Made by a program: the position numbers and the translations under genes. A model generated the notes under the pieces. It did no database searches, was not told the DNA's origin, and saw only the letters and a list, made by a program, of their open reading frames with translations. From Pseudomonadota bacterium (GTDB lineage: Bacteria > Pseudomonadota > Gammaproteobacteria > Acidiferrobacterales > Sulfurifustaceae), in assembly GCA_020354085.1 (NCBI GenBank), contig CP070641.1, forward strand, positions 315,720 through 324,001: DNA of 8,282 nt. Direction: 5' to 3'. Of this stretch, positions 5,679 through 8,282 are shown piece after piece (position 1 is the stretch's first letter; each line of letters starts with the position of its first letter).

Positions 5679-6395
5679 TCAGTTGGCGATCGACAGATCC
5701 TCGAACGGTGCGCTCGCCCCGGGTATCGACAGAGCCGCTTTGGTGGCGGTCGGTGCCGGGAACTTCACCCATGTCCGGAGAATGCTGTTGCTGCCGAGGT
5801 GCACGAGTGATGTCGCTTGACCATGGTCGGCCACCAGCCACGAATCGCCGCGACCCGGATTCTTCACGCGCACCACGTTGTACTGTTTCTTGTTAGTGGC
5901 GTCGACCAGTGTCGCGCGGCTGACGCGATCGACCCGTTCGTTTCTCAGCTCCACTTTGGGACCGGCGTTGCAGTAAAAGTAGCTGGCCGTGACCAGCTCG
6001 CCGCTCGTGCGCTTGAGTTCGGTAAGAATGAGCGTTACTTGCTCGTGTTTCGCATGCGGCTGGATCGCAAGCACCCGGCCTGCGCTGCCTATGTCGGTGG
6101 TCAGGGTGCAGCACGGTTTGCTGGGATCCGCGCGACCGATGTCGGCGGCAAATTCCTTGTTCTTTTGCATCGTAGCGATCGGCACCACGATGGTGTCGCA
6201 TAGCTTGACACTTCCGAACACGGCGACATCTCTTACCGTGAATGTAAACTGCCTGCCGAATTGAAGATCGACCGACCTGACCGCTTCGCGTTTGTTGTCG
6301 AGTCCAACAACAATGTTATGTTGCGGTTCCGCGGCCTGTGGTGTGGCGGCTACCAGATATAGCGCGCTTAGCGACCACAGTAGGATGCGTTTCAT
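5679..6395 (-). CDS. Secreted protein of unknown function with four cysteines
   Basis: Read on the reverse strand, ATG 6395-6393 to TGA 5681-5679 gives 238 residues. It opens with a signal peptide (MKRILLWSLSALYLVAAT, cleavage expected after PQAA, about residue 22). The mature part alternates short hydrophobic and polar stretches as in an all-beta fold, with Cys66, Cys95-Cys96 and Cys142 available for two disulfides. The C-terminus has a WVKFPAP segment followed by SIPGASAPFEDLSI; it recalls the end of some bacterial surface beta-sandwich domains ('FPAP... PG..PF..xxI'), a resemblance from memory that I cannot verify here. Reading frame continues open upstream to 6527, but the extra 44 residues are Arg/Pro-rich and would bury the signal peptide. 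The Shine-Dalgarno is weak. It is the only reverse-strand gene in the window, facing away from leuS. No function can be assigned. Confidence 0.75.
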   Translation of the reverse strand: MKRILLWSLSALYLVAATPQAAEPQHNIVVGLDNKREAVRSVDLQFGRQFTFTVRDVAVFGSVKLCDTIVVPIATMQKNKEFAADIGRADPSKPCCTLTTDIGSAGRVLAIQPHAKHEQVTLILTELKRTSGELVTASYFYCNAGPKVELRNERVDRVSRATLVDATNKKQYNVVRVKNPGRGDSWLVADHGQATSLVHLGSNSILRTWVKFPAPTATKAALSIPGASAPFEDLSIAN

Positions 6396-6414
6396 TGTGG
6401 CGCTACTTTTCGCA

Positions 6415-6438
6415 GCGTTATCCCGCGGCGTTACCCGC
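6415..6438. repeat. Near-perfect direct repeat upstream of the reverse-strand gene
   Basis: GCGTTATCCCGC (6415-6426) and GCGTTACCCGC (6428-6438) differ only by one base missing from the second copy and are offset by 13 bases. They lie 20-43 bases upstream of the reverse-strand start codon, where an operator could sit. Confidence 0.4.
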
Positions 6439-6443
6439 AACAA
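6417..6443 (-). promoter_or_regulatory. Weak candidate sigma-70-type promoter for the reverse-strand gene
   Basis: On the reverse strand, TTGTTG (6443-6438) and GATAAC (6422-6417) are separated by 15 bases, with the start codon 21 bases further on. The match is 3/6 and 4/6 to consensus and the spacer is short, so this is only a candidate. It overlaps the direct repeat. Confidence 0.2.
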
Positions 6444-6675
6444 CGTGCCACGCGGAGAGAGGGCCTTCTGGCGACATACGCACCGAGCCTCGACGCCCTC
6501 AGGGATTGCCGGCCGCGGAACTGGCAATCGCCGACCTCGCGAACTCTACGCCGGCCAGCGTGTGCGCACCAGTTAAGTCACGGACTGGCGGACCGAGACG
6601 CGGCCGGTCGTGTGCCGTTGCCAGCTCGCATGGTGTATCCTTCGCAACCTCTTGATTTGTGCCGAGTCGTATTCG

Positions 6676-8282
6676 ATGGACGATCGTTATCTCCCCGAAC
6701 AAGTAGAAAAAGACGCGCAGGCCTATTGGGCTGAGCACCAGTCCTTCAAGGCCGTGGAAGATCCCAAGCGCGAGAAGTTCTACTGCCTGTCGATGTTTCC
6801 CTATCCGTCGGGGAAGCTGCACATGGGCCATGTGCGCAATTACACGATCGGCGACGTGCTCACGCGCTACGCGCGTATGCAGGGCAAGAACGTGTTGCAG
6901 CCGATGGGCTGGGACGCCTTTGGTCTGCCGGCGGAGAACGCGGCGATGGCGAACAACGTGCCGCCCGCGAGATGGACCTACGACAACATCGCCTACATGA
7001 AGAAACAGCTCCAGTCGCTCGGTTTCGCCATCGACTGGGAGCGCGAGCTCGCCACCTGCAAGCCCGAGTATTACAAGTGGAACCAGTGGCTGTTCCTGCG
7101 CATGCTGGAACGCGGCATCGCCTACAAGAAGACCGGCACGGTCAACTGGGACCCGGTCGATCAGACGGTGCTCGCCAACGAACAGGTGATCGACGGGCGC
7201 GGCTGGCGCACCGGCGCGGTGGTCGAGAAGCGCGAGATCCCGATGTATTACCTCGCGATCACCAGGTATGCCGAGGAGTTGCTCGCCGACCTTGATCAAC
7301 TCACCGAGTGGCCCGAGCGGGTGCGCGCCATGCAGGCCAACTGGATCGGCAAGAGCGTGGGCGTGCGCTTTGCCTTCCCGTACCAGCTCGACGGCAAAGA
7401 AGAGAGGCTCTGGGTATTTACCACGCGCGCTGACACGATCATGGGCGTGACCTTCTGCGCGGTGGCGGCCGAGCACCCGCTCGCGACCCACGCGGCGAAG
7501 AACAACCCGAAGCTTGAAGCATTCATAGAAGAGTGCAAGCGCGGCTCCGTCATGGAAGCCGACATTGCCACGATCGAGAAGAAGGGCATGCCGACCGGTA
7601 TCAACGTCACGCATCCGCTCACGGGCGTGCAGGTTCCCGTATGGGTCGGCAATTATGTATTGATGGGTTATGGCGAAGGCGCGGTGATGGCGGTGCCAGC
7701 GCACGACGAGCGCGATTTCTACTTCGCTAAACAATACAAGCTGCCCATCAAGCAGGTCATCGCGGTCGACGGCGAAAAGTTTTCGCTCGACGCCTGGCAG
7801 GAATGGTACGCCGACAAATCGCGCGGGCGCTGCGTGAACTCCGACAGGTATGACGGTCTCGACTATGGCGGTGCGGTCGATGCCATCGCCGCCGATCTCA
7901 AGGCCAAGGGCCTCGGCGACAAGCAGGTGCAGTGGCGGCTCCGAGACTGGGGTATTTCGCGCCAGCGCTACTGGGGCTGTCCGATACCTATTATTCACTG
8001 CGATGCTTGCGGCGACGTGCCGGTGCCGGACAAGGACTTGCCGGTGGTGTTGCCGGAGGACTGCGTGCCGGACGGCAGCGGCAATCCGCTCAACAAGCGC
8101 GCCGACTTTGTGAACTGTCAGTGCCCCAAGTGCGCCAAGCCGGCGCGGCGCGAGACCGATACGATGGACACGTTCGTGGATTCGTCCTGGTATTACGCGC
8201 GTTATACCGGTCCGGACAACGACCGCGCGATGGTCGACGAGCGCGTGAAGTACTGGATGCCGGTCGATCAGTACATCGGCGG
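6676..8282 (+). CDS. leuS: Leucyl-tRNA synthetase, N-terminal part
   Basis: LeuS attaches leucine to tRNA-Leu and hydrolyses mischarged products. The first 535 codons are present without a stop; the usual length is about 860, so the KMSKS motif and tRNA-binding C-terminus lie beyond the window. The class I HIGH signature is HMGH at residues 49-52 within PSGKLHMGHVRNY. The CP1 editing domain keeps the Thr-rich site TTRADT from residue 249 and the Asp pair in AHDERD (Asp344, Asp347), matching T247/T248/R249 and D342/D345 of E. coli, so editing looks intact. The synthetic core continues with RDWGISRQRYWGCPIP, then a zinc module with CDAC and CPKC cysteine pairs, and the family block RETDTMDTFVDSSWYY. 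The ATG at 6676 gives the normal short N-terminus (MDDRYLPEQVEKDAQ). No Shine-Dalgarno is evident. lptE and holA are often next downstream, outside this view. Confidence 0.98.
   Translation, partial: MDDRYLPEQVEKDAQAYWAEHQSFKAVEDPKREKFYCLSMFPYPSGKLHMGHVRNYTIGDVLTRYARMQGKNVLQPMGWDAFGLPAENAAMANNVPPARWTYDNIAYMKKQLQSLGFAIDWERELATCKPEYYKWNQWLFLRMLERGIAYKKTGTVNWDPVDQTVLANEQVIDGRGWRTGAVVEKREIPMYYLAITRYAEELLADLDQLTEWPERVRAMQANWIGKSVGVRFAFPYQLDGKEERLWVFTTRADTIMGVTFCAVAAEHPLATHAAKNNPKLEAFIEECKRGSVMEADIATIEKKGMPTGINVTHPLTGVQVPVWVGNYVLMGYGEGAVMAVPAHDERDFYFAKQYKLPIKQVIAVDGEKFSLDAWQEWYADKSRGRCVNSDRYDGLDYGGAVDAIAADLKAKGLGDKQVQWRLRDWGISRQRYWGCPIPIIHCDACGDVPVPDKDLPVVLPEDCVPDGSGNPLNKRADFVNCQCPKCAKPARRETDTMDTFVDSSWYYARYTGPDNDRAMVDERVKYWMPVDQYIG

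Larger units (their letters stand above)
6396..6675. other. Divergent intergenic region between the reverse-strand gene and leuS
   Basis: These 280 bases contain no credible gene and must hold the promoters for both directions. For leuS, TATCCT at 6636-6641 could be a -10 box but the nearest TTGCCA (6618-6623) is only 12 bases away, too close for a standard pair. No Shine-Dalgarno is visible before the leuS ATG. The half nearest 6395 holds a direct repeat and a weak promoter candidate, listed separately. Confidence 0.5.

Noticed and set aside
5817..6203. Forward open frame of 128 codons opposite the reverse-strand secreted gene
   Set aside because: The reverse-strand frame has a proper signal peptide, a longer uninterrupted frame and a convincing protein composition; the forward frame has neither start signals nor motifs.
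6396..6527. N-terminal extension of the reverse-strand gene to 6527
   Set aside because: The added 44 residues are Arg/Pro-rich and would place a clear signal peptide in the interior; ATG 6395 is the better start.
6499..7998. Long open frame (499 codons) on the reverse strand opposite leuS
   Set aside because: It lies antisense to an unmistakable leuS with intact motifs. Long antisense frames are common in GC-rich genes, and its His/Arg/Val-rich translation shows no recognisable domain.

Overview
The window is GC-rich, tightly packed bacterial chromosome that looks like a beta- or gammaproteobacterium. The evidence is the order ybeY - ybeX(corC) - lnt followed further on by leuS, a neighbourhood familiar from those classes, together with a proteobacterial Lnt, a Skp/OmpH-type chaperone and a class I LeuS carrying a cysteine zinc module. 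No genus can be named from this sequence alone. There are no rRNA, tRNA, transposase, integrase or CRISPR sequences.

Layout. (1) 2-1294: the 3' end of ybeY (rRNA maturation factor, zinc triad intact) and a complete ybeX/corC (two CBS domains plus CorC/HlyC domain). (2) 1278-2804: lnt, apolipoprotein N-acyltransferase, overlapping corC by 17 bases with all three catalytic residues present. (3) 2874-5612: four more forward genes: a Skp/OmpH-like periplasmic chaperone, a GH108 muramidase with no visible signal peptide, a signal-peptide-bearing alpha/beta hydrolase, and a small secreted protein made of two copies of a 'GRYW-D' module with a Gly/Ser/Cys tail. (4) 5679-6395, reverse strand: a secreted protein of unknown function with four cysteines. 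(5) 6676-end: leuS, truncated by the window edge about 535 codons in.

How it fits together. Core genes for RNA processing, lipoprotein maturation and leucyl-tRNA charging flank a block of accessory genes. Nearly every product of this block appears exported or acts on the cell envelope: chaperone, peptidoglycan hydrolase, periplasmic hydrolase and two secreted unknowns. corC-lnt-chaperone-muramidase-hydrolase are closely spaced and could share transcripts. The two secreted unknowns converge at about 5613-5678.

The best candidates for something undescribed are the duplicated-module protein (4977-5612), the secreted reverse-strand protein (5679-6395), and the muramidase-hydrolase pair, which is separated by one in-frame stop codon. 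I see no sign of a defence system, a prophage or a biosynthetic cluster; the muramidase stands alone, without a holin or phage structural genes.
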